A stretch of DNA of 64,000 nucleotides, from NCBI RefSeq assembly GCF_019061145.1, contig NZ_JAHQZS010000006.1:1-64000 (forward strand). The letters are read 5' to 3'. The number at the start of each line of letters is the position of its first letter. Position 1 is the stretch's first letter. Below are positions 44,091 to 52,093 of this stretch, in pieces. The stretch is from Anianabacter salinae (lineage in GTDB: Bacteria; Pseudomonadota; Alphaproteobacteria; Rhodobacterales; Rhodobacteraceae). Under the pieces are notes generated by a model, which worked only from the letters and a program-made list of their open reading frames with translations, ran no database searches and was not told the DNA's origin. Made by a program: the position numbers and the translations under genes.

Positions 44091-45026
44091 ATGGTACAAA
44101 TGCTCAAAGCCGATAACCTGACCGAATTCGCAGCCGTCGTCGACGCCGGGAGCATTTCCGAGGCGGCGCGCGCGCTTGATGTGGGCCGCACCAGCCTGAG
44201 CCGAAGGCTGTCGCATCTTGAATCCCGCCTTGGCGTGCGGCTGCTGCACCGCGAGACGAGGCGCCTCACGCTTACACCGGCAGGGGAGGAACTTTATCGG
44301 CGTGCGCAGCGGGTGGTCGTGGACGTGGACGCGGCCTGGGAGAGCGTGCGCAAGATGGACACCATCCCCCGTGGCCCACTGCGAGTCTCGGTTCCGGACG
44401 CCCGGCTGGCGGCGGCGGACCTTTTCGTCACGTTCGCCGAGGACTTCCCCGAAGTGCGGCTCGAGGTCACCATGACCTATCGGCATGTGGATCTCATCGG
44501 CGAGGGGATCGACGTGGCCATCCGCTTTGGAACCGTCGCCAACGAGTCGCTCGTCACGCGCAAACTCTCGACAACGACATCGCTGTTGGTGGCGTCGCCC
44601 GCGTACCTCCTGCGCCGCGGCATTCCGTCGACGCCAAGGCAGCTTGCGGATCAAGACTGCATCGTAGGCTTCGCCGGAGAGCGGACGCCCGCTCTGACCT
44701 GGCCGCTTCTATCAGGCGGAAGCATTCGCATTCCCGCGCGCTTTTGCGCGGAAGATATCGGTCTGCGCATTGCCGCCGCTGAGCGTGGCCTTGGCATTGC
44801 TCTTGTGCCACGCGCGTTGATCGCCGAGCAGATCAACGCGGGTCAGTTGCGGCCCGTGCTCGAGGATGAGGTAGGGGCCGAGACGCCGATGAATCTCGTC
44901 TTTGTCGACCGCACCCTGATGCCACCTGCCATGCGGGTATTCATTGACCGGGCGGTTAGGTTCTTTTCCAAACGGGTCGAAACGGCCAGACCCCCTAATT
45001 CCTTTGAAGTGGTCGAGCCAAAATAG
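44091..45026 (+). CDS. LysR-family transcriptional regulator
   Basis: 311 residues. N-terminal winged helix: LTEFAAVVDAGSISEAARALDVGRTSLSRRLSHLESRLGVRLLHRETRRLTLTPAG. Effector-binding domain: GPLRVSVPDARLAAADLFVTFAEDFPEVRLEVTMTYRHVDLIGEGIDVAIRFG. Its divergent position next to the NmrA/VOC/GST/quinone-reductase group suggests it controls that group, possibly in response to an electrophile or quinone. Start 44091 or the ATG at 44100. Confidence 0.9.
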   Translation: MVQMLKADNLTEFAAVVDAGSISEAARALDVGRTSLSRRLSHLESRLGVRLLHRETRRLTLTPAGEELYRRAQRVVVDVDAAWESVRKMDTIPRGPLRVSVPDARLAAADLFVTFAEDFPEVRLEVTMTYRHVDLIGEGIDVAIRFGTVANESLVTRKLSTTTSLLVASPAYLLRRGIPSTPRQLADQDCIVGFAGERTPALTWPLLSGGSIRIPARFCAEDIGLRIAAAERGLGIALVPRALIAEQINAGQLRPVLEDEVGAETPMNLVFVDRTLMPPAMRVFIDRAVRFFSKRVETARPPNSFEVVEPK

Positions 45027-45120
45027 GAGATGACTAAGATCTGAACCAGTATGACGGTCTGAGTGCAAGCAACACCCAAACCTAAGGCTGCTAATCATTA
45101 TGCCCGCTTCGGGGCTAGCT

Positions 45121-46037
45121 CTAACTCAAAGCATCCAATGCCAGATGAATAAGGCCATGCTTTGGCGCGTTGGCTGGCCAGACTGCAAAGACATCAATAG
45201 CGCGCAACAAAGACATCAATAGCGCGCAACAAAGACATCAATAGCGCGCAACGTCCAGTCGGGCAGAACGTATCTCATTGATCCAGCTTCAACGTCTTCA
45301 ATGGCCAGAAAATCCGGAACTATTGCAAGCCCCGCGCCCGCACGGGCCAACCGATAGAGTGCTTGGGCATCGTTTGCAAAGATGTGCGCTGCGGGTTTGA
45401 TGGTTGCTTGAGTGACGCCAGTCTTGCTGAATTCCAAGGGGACATTCTGGGCAGGTGTCAATGCCAGCCATTCCCAACCGACAAGGTCCTTGGGATCTTC
45501 GGGACCCGTTCGCGATGAGAGGTATTCAGCGGACGCGACCAACTTGCGCTCGACCGAAAACAGTTTGCGGGAGGTCGCAGTATTCTTCGCCTTCGGCCCC
45601 ATTCTGATCGCAATATCGAAGCCGTCATCGATCAGCGCACGCCGAGTGTCCGAGAAATCCAGAAACAGTTTGATCCGAGGGTATGACTTGGAAAACGACG
45701 CGATCTGCTCTGTGAAATGCGACTGTGACAGGACGGATGGAATAGTCACGCGAAGCTCGCCGCTTGGCGCAGTTGCGGAGACCGACAGATCAGCCAACTC
45801 GCCTTCGACGGCCTCCAGCATCTTGTGCGCTGCAGCCAGAAGCCTGTGGCCCTCGCGCGTCAGCGTCAGCTTTCGGGTCGAGCGATAGATCAGCGCAACG
45901 CCAAGGCTCTCCTCAAGCTGCGAGATATGGTGACTGACCACCGAGGGCGACAGCCGCAGCTCCCGCGCAGCCCCGCGGAATGATCCATGGTCAATCGTCT
46001 TTGCGAAGATTGCCATTTGGCGCAGCCGGTCGATCAT
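45121..46037 (-). pseudogene. LysR-family regulator truncated by tandem-repeat frameshift
   Basis: The frame from 46037 encodes a LysR protein (MIDRLRQMAIFAKTIDHGSFRGAARELRLSPSVVSHHISQLEESLGVALIYRSTRKLTL, then an effector domain) but stops at 45216 after 273 residues, ending RAIDVFVARY. The stop lies in the second copy of a 22-bp tandem repeat. If two of the three repeats are removed, the frame continues as VFAVWPANAPKHGLIHLALDALS to a TAG at 45121, giving 290 residues and a normal LysR end. Removal of 44 bp restores a length divisible by 3. The C-terminal 20 or so residues are therefore lost; the DNA-binding and most of the effector domain remain, so partial activity is possible. Divergent from three exported-protein genes. 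Confidence 0.85.
45187..45252. repeat. Tandem repeat, three copies of a 22-bp unit inside lysR
   Basis: Three perfect units, beginning AAAGACATCAATAGCGC, at 45187-45208, 45209-45230 and 45231-45252. They lie within the 3' end of the LysR gene; 22 bp is not a multiple of three, so a second copy shifts the frame and brings in TGA. A slipped-strand expansion is the likely origin. Confidence 0.95.
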
Positions 46038-46166
46038 TCGTCAAGATATCCGAACAGTGAAATCTAGCTATTCTAGCTTATGCTGCTATCTGGATTTGTC
46101 CATCTTGGTGGGAGGAGGCCGGCACCCCCGCGCGGCACCGTCATTGACCGACCAGGAGAAACATCC

Positions 46167-46646
46167 ATGAACGCGTTCCGAGCAACTCTTGCAGCAACTG
46201 CACTTGGGCTGACAGCCATCGCAACCAGCGCAGCCGCAGACGACATGGCCACCGTGCAAACCTTCTACGATCTGCTCAGCAACCCCGGCTCGGAAACGCA
46301 TGTCGCAGCATTCCTTGGCGCGACGTCCGAGACCTGGGAAAGCGTTGGCGACTACTCCGGCGAGACCGAGGGCCGCGACGGCTTTGTCGGCCAGATGGGG
46401 TTCTTCAGCCAGCTCATCCCTGATCTCGACTGGTCCGTTCAGGCGATGCATCAGGACGGTGATTTCGTGACCGTGCGCAGCCGCGCGACGGGAACGCCGA
46501 CAGGCCCGTTCTTTGGTGTCGATGGCGAAGGCCGGAGCTTTGATATCCTGACGATCGATGTCCACGAGCTGGACGACGGTGTGATTGTCCGCACCTATCA
46601 CGTCGAAGACTGGGCCAGCGCCTTGCGGCAGCTGTCCGGCCGGTAA
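46167..46646 (+). CDS. Exported SnoaL-like (ester cyclase-type) protein
   Basis: 159 residues: signal peptide MNAFRATLAATALGLTAIATSAAADD, then an NTF2/SnoaL-like fold (MATVQTFYDLLSNPGSETHVAAFLGATSETWESVGDYSGETEGRDGFVGQMGFFSQLIPDLDWSVQAM, then a beta-rich end DILTIDVHELDDGVIVRTYHVEDW). Proteins of this fold include polyketide cyclases, but exported bacterial members have no settled function. AGGAG precedes the ATG at 46167. First of three consecutive exported genes divergent from the broken LysR gene. Confidence 0.8.
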   Translation: MNAFRATLAATALGLTAIATSAAADDMATVQTFYDLLSNPGSETHVAAFLGATSETWESVGDYSGETEGRDGFVGQMGFFSQLIPDLDWSVQAMHQDGDFVTVRSRATGTPTGPFFGVDGEGRSFDILTIDVHELDDGVIVRTYHVEDWASALRQLSGR

Positions 46647-46672
46647 TCGTCCACCAGGATTGGAGAATCCCT

Positions 46673-47167
46673 ATGGATAGACGACAGCTTCTTGCGGCAT
46701 CCGCTGCCGCAGCAACCGGGATCGCCCTTGCGGCGCCCGCAACAGCGCAGACAACCGGCGACGAAGCCCAAGCTTCGCTCGATGCGGTCATGGCCTTCAT
46801 GGGGGCCATGGGGGGCGGTGACATGGATGCCATAGGCGCGCTTATGGCCGACGACATGGTTTGGCAAAACGAAGGCGACCCTGACCTGCCATGGATCGGC
46901 ACATGGGAAGGCAAGGAGACGATCTTTGGCTTCCTTGCCACGTTCTCGCAGAATGTTCAGGTTACCCTTTGGGGAAACCAGGATGCTTTTGCCTCAGGTA
47001 ACACCGTGGCCGTATTCGGTCGGATGAAATTGCGGCTGACGGCCTCTGGCGCGGAAACCGACGCGTTCACCTTTGCTCTGCGCGCCAAGGTGCGCGACGG
47101 CCAGGTCGTGCTCTGGAACTGGTTCGAGGACAGCTTTGCCGTGAGCCGGGCGTTTCACGCGACTTGA
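46673..47167 (+). CDS. Exported NTF2-like/SnoaL-like protein (Tat-type start)
   Basis: 164 residues: MDRRQLLAASAAAATGIALAAPATAQ is a signal peptide starting with two Arg, possibly Tat-like, followed by an NTF2-like fold (SLDAVMAFMGAMGGGDMDAIGALMADDMVWQNEGDPDLPWIGTWEGKETIFGFLATF). Similar fold to the preceding protein, so the pair may be paralogous or heteromeric. It starts 26 bp after the preceding gene and is followed by the DUF5519-like gene 43 bp later, which suggests one transcript. Confidence 0.8.
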   Translation: MDRRQLLAASAAAATGIALAAPATAQTTGDEAQASLDAVMAFMGAMGGGDMDAIGALMADDMVWQNEGDPDLPWIGTWEGKETIFGFLATFSQNVQVTLWGNQDAFASGNTVAVFGRMKLRLTASGAETDAFTFALRAKVRDGQVVLWNWFEDSFAVSRAFHAT

Positions 47168-47210
47168 CCCAGTCAAACAACGCTGCGGCCGGGACAAGAA
47201 GGATATCCAG

Positions 47211-47759
47211 ATGCCTAAACTCCCAAACCTGATCTTGATCTCGGCCGCAGTATCACTGCTCAGCGCAACAGCGCCCGCCTCCGCTCAGAACGTCACTTTC
47301 CCGATGCGGGATGGCGCTCGTCCGGATACGACGAACGGCGTGCCGCACATGCAGATCGACGTGTCGCCGGTTCCTGAGCTGTCGGAAGAATTGCAACGTC
47401 AAGTCGCTGAACTTCCCGGCGTCGTTCTTGGGGCGACCCGCGTATCGCTTCCCGGTGCGGTCGGGTTTCAATTGACGGGCGACGTCCAGATCGCACAGCC
47501 GCAGGCCATCGTCGGCGGGCGCGAGTTTGCGCACCTTCATCCTGACGGCAGCCTACATGCCTCGCTGCACCCCGACACAGCCCGTGCCGCCATAGACGCC
47601 GGTTGGGCAGTGGCGCATCCTTGGGCCGATCAACGCGCGGGTTGGGAAGGGTTCGTGATGATCTACACACCGCTCAACGAAGCTGAATTGGAGGTGGTGC
47701 TGCAACTGGTGCGTGGGTCGTACACCTACATCACTGGCGAGGCCTTGCCTGAAACGTAG
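47211..47759 (+). CDS. Exported DUF5519-like (luciferase-fold) protein
   Basis: 182 residues with signal peptide ending ASAQ. The body matches the DUF5519 pattern: REFAHLHPDGSLHASLHPDTARAAIDAGWAVAHPWADQRAGWEGFVMIYTPLNEAELEVVLQLVRGSYTYI. The family has a small alpha/beta fold, annotated 'luciferase' in databases only by remote similarity; function unknown. Third gene of the exported set. Confidence 0.75.
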   Translation: MPKLPNLILISAAVSLLSATAPASAQNVTFPMRDGARPDTTNGVPHMQIDVSPVPELSEELQRQVAELPGVVLGATRVSLPGAVGFQLTGDVQIAQPQAIVGGREFAHLHPDGSLHASLHPDTARAAIDAGWAVAHPWADQRAGWEGFVMIYTPLNEAELEVVLQLVRGSYTYITGEALPET

Positions 47760-47998
47760 CGATAGCAGCCATTCGCATGCCACGCAGCATCGGTATGGCG
47801 GGCTCATAGCCGACCTGCGGCGGCGCAGCATAGTCCGGCTTCTGGCGCAGGCATAAGCGACGGACACGGCCCACTCCTGTCATTCGCCAGTGAAGCCCTT
47901 GCCGCAGTGCAACTTCGCCAGACTGGCCGTTCGTGCATCTCGCAGCATTCTGTCGGCCTAAACGTGGGTCAGCCGGACAGAGCCGCCGTTCAGGCATC

Positions 47999-49408
47999 TC
48001 AAGGCGGCTGGTCCAGAGAGGCGACGGAAAGCGTCACACGGGCACGGAACCCGCCGCGATCCAGGTTCGAAAGGCTCAGGCCACCGCCGATCTGTTGCAG
48101 AAGAGCCTTTGCGATGGCGAGGCCGAGACCCGCGCCGCCGGTGTCGCGTGACCGCGATCCCTCGATCCGGGTGAACGGATTGCTCATCTCCGCGATGAAG
48201 TCGGCCGGGACGCCCGGCCCCTCGTCGACGACATCGATGGCGACGGTTTCGGCGCTGACATAGGAAACAGCGACGGACGCCGCCCCGGCATAACGAAGCG
48301 CATTGTCCACAAGGTTGTTGAGCACGCGTGTCAACTCGGGTGCTGCAATATCGGCGGTGATCGCGGTCGACGGCACCTCGGCGCGGACGGCGTCGCCCAC
48401 GTCCGCGCGACGGGCCACGAATTCGGCAAGCCACGCCGTCAGATCGACCCGGGTGAAGTTAAGTGTCCTGTGGGCCGCTTCGCCGAACAACAGCGTGTCG
48501 TCGATCAGCCGAGACATATCCTCGATATCCTTCGAGATCTTTTCCCGCTGCACCGGGTCCTCGATGAACTCGTTCCGCATTCTCAGTCGGGTCAGGTAGG
48601 TCCGCAGGTCGTGCGCGATGGCGGCGAGCGTCGTGGTCTGCTCTGTCATCGCGCGCGCAATCCGGATCCCGGCGAGATTGAGGGCCGAGGCCAATTCACG
48701 CACCGGCTTTGGGCCGGTTTCCGGCAGAGGTTCGAGACGGGCGGCGTTGTTCGCACTCTCCACGAAGGTCCGCGACGCACGGGCCAGGTGTTCGAGCGGG
48801 CGGGCATAGGACAGGCTTGCCCAGGCCATCAGCCCGATCAGGACGACGCTCAGGATCCCGACAGCAAGGGTCACACTGTATGAGCCGACGAGGCGGCGAT
48901 ACTCTTCGCCGCTGGACACAATAAGGCCTGTCCCGTCGGCCAGCCGCATCACGATGATGATGTCGTCGGAAAGCGTTGCGCGGCTCAGGAAGTTCGTGCG
49001 AACCCCGCCCCGCTTGTAGACGCTGAACGGCCTCTCGCCCAAGACGGCCTGATACATGGAGATCAGCGGGACGAAGACCGGTGCGGGGTTCTCGACCGGA
49101 GGTGTGTCGTCGAACCGCTCACTTAGCGAGAACTGCAACACCGGTGAGTTGAGGGCCGCCAGCGCGACCGGCCGGGCCTCGTCGTCGAGTTTGTCCATCA
49201 GGCGGGCGGCGGCGGCGGCCTGACGGACCATCGGCAGCCCCGCAAGGCTGTTATCGAAGTCAGGGGCCGACCAGCCCATCGCGATTGCCAAGGAGATATT
49301 GACCAACGCGAGCGCGAAGATCGTCAGAACGAGCGTCCGCAGGCCGAGCCTGCTCACCGCGCTCAGGATCGCGGTCAATGGTCGAGGTGTGCGCAGACCG
49401 GAGTTCAT
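47999..49408 (-). CDS. Sensor histidine kinase
   Basis: 469 residues. Two membrane spans (about 24-45 and 180-200) surround a periplasmic sensor of some 130 residues; a HAMP domain follows (YARPLEHLARASRTFVES), then H-box AAIAHDLRTYLTRL (His266) and ATPase blocks (LNNLVDNALRYAG, DEGPGVP, GGAGLGLAIAKALL). The H-box carries D at the usual E position after His, as in EnvZ-like kinases. It begins 1 bp after the response-regulator gene, so the pair is an operon. Signal unknown; the neighbours suggest control of the secreted/RND set. Confidence 0.92.
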   Translation of the reverse strand: MNSGLRTPRPLTAILSAVSRLGLRTLVLTIFALALVNISLAIAMGWSAPDFDNSLAGLPMVRQAAAAARLMDKLDDEARPVALAALNSPVLQFSLSERFDDTPPVENPAPVFVPLISMYQAVLGERPFSVYKRGGVRTNFLSRATLSDDIIIVMRLADGTGLIVSSGEEYRRLVGSYSVTLAVGILSVVLIGLMAWASLSYARPLEHLARASRTFVESANNAARLEPLPETGPKPVRELASALNLAGIRIARAMTEQTTTLAAIAHDLRTYLTRLRMRNEFIEDPVQREKISKDIEDMSRLIDDTLLFGEAAHRTLNFTRVDLTAWLAEFVARRADVGDAVRAEVPSTAITADIAAPELTRVLNNLVDNALRYAGAASVAVSYVSAETVAIDVVDEGPGVPADFIAEMSNPFTRIEGSRSRDTGGAGLGLAIAKALLQQIGGGLSLSNLDRGGFRARVTLSVASLDQPP

Positions 49409-49409
49409 G

Positions 49410-50189
49410 TCATTCTCCCGCGCCGCTCACCCGCGCGACGTCAGCGGAAAACAGATAGCCTTCGTTGCGGATCGTCGTGATGAGGTTCTCGCCGCCATGC
49501 GCCGACAGCTTCCTGCGCAATCGTGAAAGCTGGACATCAATGGCACGGTCGAAGGCGTCAGTGTCACGCCCCCGGGTCAGGTCGAGAAGCTGGTCGCGTG
49601 TCAGAACGCGCCGCGGGCGGCGGGCAAACTCGGTCAAGAGCGCGAACTCCCCCGAGGATAGCGGCGTTTGCGTGCCGGACGGAGCGGCAAGACGGCGGCC
49701 ATCGACGTCAAGGACCCATCCCTCGAACGACAAGACCTCGCGCGGTTCGTTATCGGGCGACTGCGTGGAAGACATCGGTGGAGCGACGTCCGCCATTCCA
49801 AGCGCCCGCCGCCTGAGAATGGCGCGGATGCGCGCAACAAGCTCTCGCGGATTGAAGGGTTTCGCAAGGTAGTCGTCGGCGCCGATCTCAAGCCCGATGA
49901 TGCGGTCAATGTCCTCCCCTTTCGCCGACAGCACCAGCACGGGCAGGCGCGGCGCGATCCGCCGGCAGATCGACAGACCGTCTTCGCCCGGCATCATCAG
50001 GTCGAGCACCACGAGATCGGGCGCGAAAGCGGCCTGGCCTTCGTCGAAAGACCGCCCGTCTATGAAGCCGCGCGGTGCGAACCCCTCGCGTTCGAGATAA
50101 GCAACGACCAGATCCCGGATTTCATGGTCGTCCTCGACGACAGCGATGCGGAGAAGTGTTTCCGCGGCGGAAGGCGTGGGTTCGGGCAT
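49410..50189 (-). CDS. OmpR-family response regulator
   Basis: 259 residues: receiver domain with VVEDDHEIRDLV, phospho-acceptor Asp63 (VVLDLMMPG), SAK, and KPFNPRELVARIRAILRRR; C-terminal winged helix ending AIDVQLSRLRRKLSAHGGENLITTIRNEGYLF. There is a polar insert between the domains (about residues 130-160). I placed the start at 50189 (MPEPTPSA), although an ORF extends further. Divergent from the secreted-protein group, with CTGCAACA direct repeats between. Confidence 0.92.
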   Translation of the reverse strand: MPEPTPSAAETLLRIAVVEDDHEIRDLVVAYLEREGFAPRGFIDGRSFDEGQAAFAPDLVVLDLMMPGEDGLSICRRIAPRLPVLVLSAKGEDIDRIIGLEIGADDYLAKPFNPRELVARIRAILRRRALGMADVAPPMSSTQSPDNEPREVLSFEGWVLDVDGRRLAAPSGTQTPLSSGEFALLTEFARRPRRVLTRDQLLDLTRGRDTDAFDRAIDVQLSRLRRKLSAHGGENLITTIRNEGYLFSADVARVSGAGE

Positions 50190-50290
50190 CGATCGGGACC
50201 TGGACTTGTATGCCTTGATGCGGGCCGGCTTGCCGCTGGCGCATGCTACCGGCGCAGAGTGTAGCACTTTTTTTGCCCGGGCATTTCAGG

Positions 50291-50308
50291 CTGCAACATA
50301 CTGCAACA
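50291..50308 (+). promoter_or_regulatory. CTGCAACA direct repeats, likely OmpR-type operator
   Basis: CTGCAACA occurs at 50291-50298 and 50301-50308, 10 bp apart (one helical turn), in the region between the divergent response-regulator (start 50189) and secreted-protein (start 50441) genes. The spacing fits tandem binding by a regulator of this family. Confidence 0.6.
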
Positions 50309-50440
50309 AAAAACCGCGATTTCCGCAGTATTTGAGACGCACCGGACATCCGGGTGAAAAAGGCCCCTGCAATCTTTCTCCTCGTTCAGGGAACGCACGC
50401 CAGTCGGCGCTGCCGTTCCAGCCTAAGAAGGAGAGAAGAC

Positions 50441-51073
50441 ATGCAATCCCGCAATCAAACCACCCGCCGCGCATCTGTGGCGAAACCCGCGTTCGCCGTC
50501 TTGGTCAGCGCCCTGGCCGCAACCCTCCTCATGCCCGTTTCGGCAGAAGCGCAGGGGTTCGGCTTTCGCGCTGGGGCCGCGTCCGGCCAGAACGGCGCCA
50601 TCGCAGGCTCGCGCGGCGTGATTTCCAATGGTCAGGGTGGCGGCGCCATCGGGCGCAATTTTGTGATCGGCGATGGCCAGGGCAACGGTGCCGCGCGCTC
50701 CGGCGGGTGCGCCGCGAACGTCAACGCCGCCGGGTGCAGCGGCCGGGTGGCGACCTGGGGATCGGATGGCACCTTCAGTGGCGCGGCCGCCACCGAGATC
50801 ACCAGCGAGAACGGCTTCTTCAGTGGCAATCGCAGCCTCGACCGCGATGCGGACGGGACCTGGAGCGGCACCAGTGAAGTGGACGCGTCCGGCCTGAATG
50901 GCAGCTACAGCGGAAACGCAAGCCTGGACGACGGCACCTATTCTCGCGACGCGACGTATTCGGGGACCGAAGGACAATCGGCGACCGTCGAAGGCGCATA
51001 CGAGCTTGGCTCGGGCGGTTCGCGGTCCGTGACCTGCATCGATGCCAGCGGGGCCGTGGTGAACTGCCCGTGA
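50441..51073 (+). CDS. Secreted Gly/Ser repeat protein
   Basis: 210 residues with a signal peptide ending AEAQ. The body is low in hydrophobic residues and built of short repeats. The first half is Gly-rich (GAIAGSRGVISNGQGGGAIGRNFVIGDGQGNG); the second has at least five motifs of type G-x-aromatic-S-G every 10-16 residues (DGTFSG, NGFFSG, DGTWSG, NGSYSG, DGTYS). Four Cys at the edges (CAANVNAAGC and CIDASGAVVNC) may form disulfides. A beta-solenoid or adhesin-like surface structure is possible, but no family is recognised. AAGGAGAG precedes the ATG. First of the group EF-hand, small membrane protein and RND. Confidence 0.75.
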   Translation: MQSRNQTTRRASVAKPAFAVLVSALAATLLMPVSAEAQGFGFRAGAASGQNGAIAGSRGVISNGQGGGAIGRNFVIGDGQGNGAARSGGCAANVNAAGCSGRVATWGSDGTFSGAAATEITSENGFFSGNRSLDRDADGTWSGTSEVDASGLNGSYSGNASLDDGTYSRDATYSGTEGQSATVEGAYELGSGGSRSVTCIDASGAVVNCP

Positions 51074-51120
51074 TCCGGCAGACGCGGGAAACAACGATCC
51101 ATTCAGAAAGGAAGTCGAAC

Positions 51121-51444
51121 ATGAACCTCCCAACCATCGGGCACCTTGCCCTTGCCGCCGCAGTCGTCCTGTCCGTGACCGGGGCGCATGCACAAAGCCC
51201 GTCGGACGCTGAACGTCAGCTGATGGTCGAGAACCTTGTCCAGGCCGACGCCAATTCCGACGGTGTGCTTACCCGTCAAGAGTTCGAGACGCTCATCAAT
51301 CTCAACGCCGCCGACAATCTGGGACGTGCCGCGATGATCGTTCGGACCGGCAGCTACGGCAGGGCATTCGGGCGCATCGACGCCAATGGCGACGGCGTCG
51401 CGACCCAGTCTGAAATGCAGGCCCTGATGCAGCAGCAGGGCTAG
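51121..51444 (+). CDS. Exported EF-hand calcium-binding protein
   Basis: 107 residues: signal peptide ending AHAQ, then two EF-hand loops, DANSDGVLTRQEF and DANGDGVATQSEM, each with Asp at the first, third and fifth positions and acidic residue at the twelfth. Likely a periplasmic calcium binder. AAAGGAAG lies upstream of the ATG. It follows the Gly/Ser repeat gene by 47 bp. Confidence 0.85.
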   Translation: MNLPTIGHLALAAAVVLSVTGAHAQSPSDAERQLMVENLVQADANSDGVLTRQEFETLINLNAADNLGRAAMIVRTGSYGRAFGRIDANGDGVATQSEMQALMQQQG

Positions 51445-51660
51445 GCGGAACACCCGGATGCGGCGCGACCAACCCCGTCCGTCCCGGCGTCTTGCGACGC
51501 AGGGACCGGGCAAGCCAAACGCGCCGTGGTCGGCGTTCGCAATACGATGACCCGCAGGCGGAGCCCGATCCTGTCCACCCAAAGTGCCGAACCCGGCGCT
51601 CGGGCGGATCGCCGCCTGCACGTGGGCTTGCACTCATCAGGAACAGAAAAGGAGAAGCCG

Positions 51661-52020
51661 ATGGAAACACAAGGAAAAACGCTGGCCATGGCCGGGGCGG
51701 TGATTGCCCTTCAGGTCGTGGATGCAGGCCTGCACATCGCGATCAACGAAGTGGAGACGTTGCGGATCCTGTCGAACGCGGTGCTTGTGATCGGGGTCAG
51801 TCTGGGCGTGTTCCTCACCCGGTCTTCGCGCACGGCTCTTTGGGCGGGGGCAATCGGCTACGTCGTCCTGAACCTAGTCTTCGTCGCCCTGTTCGGGCTT
51901 GAGAACCCGGTCACCGGGGTAAATCGCGCGCCGCTCTTCGCATTCATGGCGCTCAGTCTCTGGCTGTCCTACCGCCTCGGGCGCTTGCACGCGAAGGCAG
52001 GGGCCGCCGCCCCCGTCTAG
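51661..52020 (+). CDS. Small four-helix membrane protein, unknown function
   Basis: 119 residues with four hydrophobic segments (LAMAGAVIALQVVDAGLHIAI, LSNAVLVIGVSLGVFL, ALWAGAIGYVVLNLVFVALF, FAFMALSLWLSYRL) and a basic C-terminal end. No family is recognised with confidence. AAAGGAGAAG precedes the ATG. It ends 73 bp before the RND adaptor gene. Confidence 0.72.
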   Translation: METQGKTLAMAGAVIALQVVDAGLHIAINEVETLRILSNAVLVIGVSLGVFLTRSSRTALWAGAIGYVVLNLVFVALFGLENPVTGVNRAPLFAFMALSLWLSYRLGRLHAKAGAAAPV

Positions 52021-52093
52021 GGCCTTGGCACCACGACGCCCCGAGTCTCGAGCGTGGCGGCGTGGTTGGCGCAAACAGGAAAGGAAGCCACCC

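Noticed and set aside
45187-45252. Tandem 22-bp repeats considered as a CRISPR array
   Set aside because: The units abut with no spacers, only three copies exist, there are no cas genes, and the repeat lies inside a coding gene.
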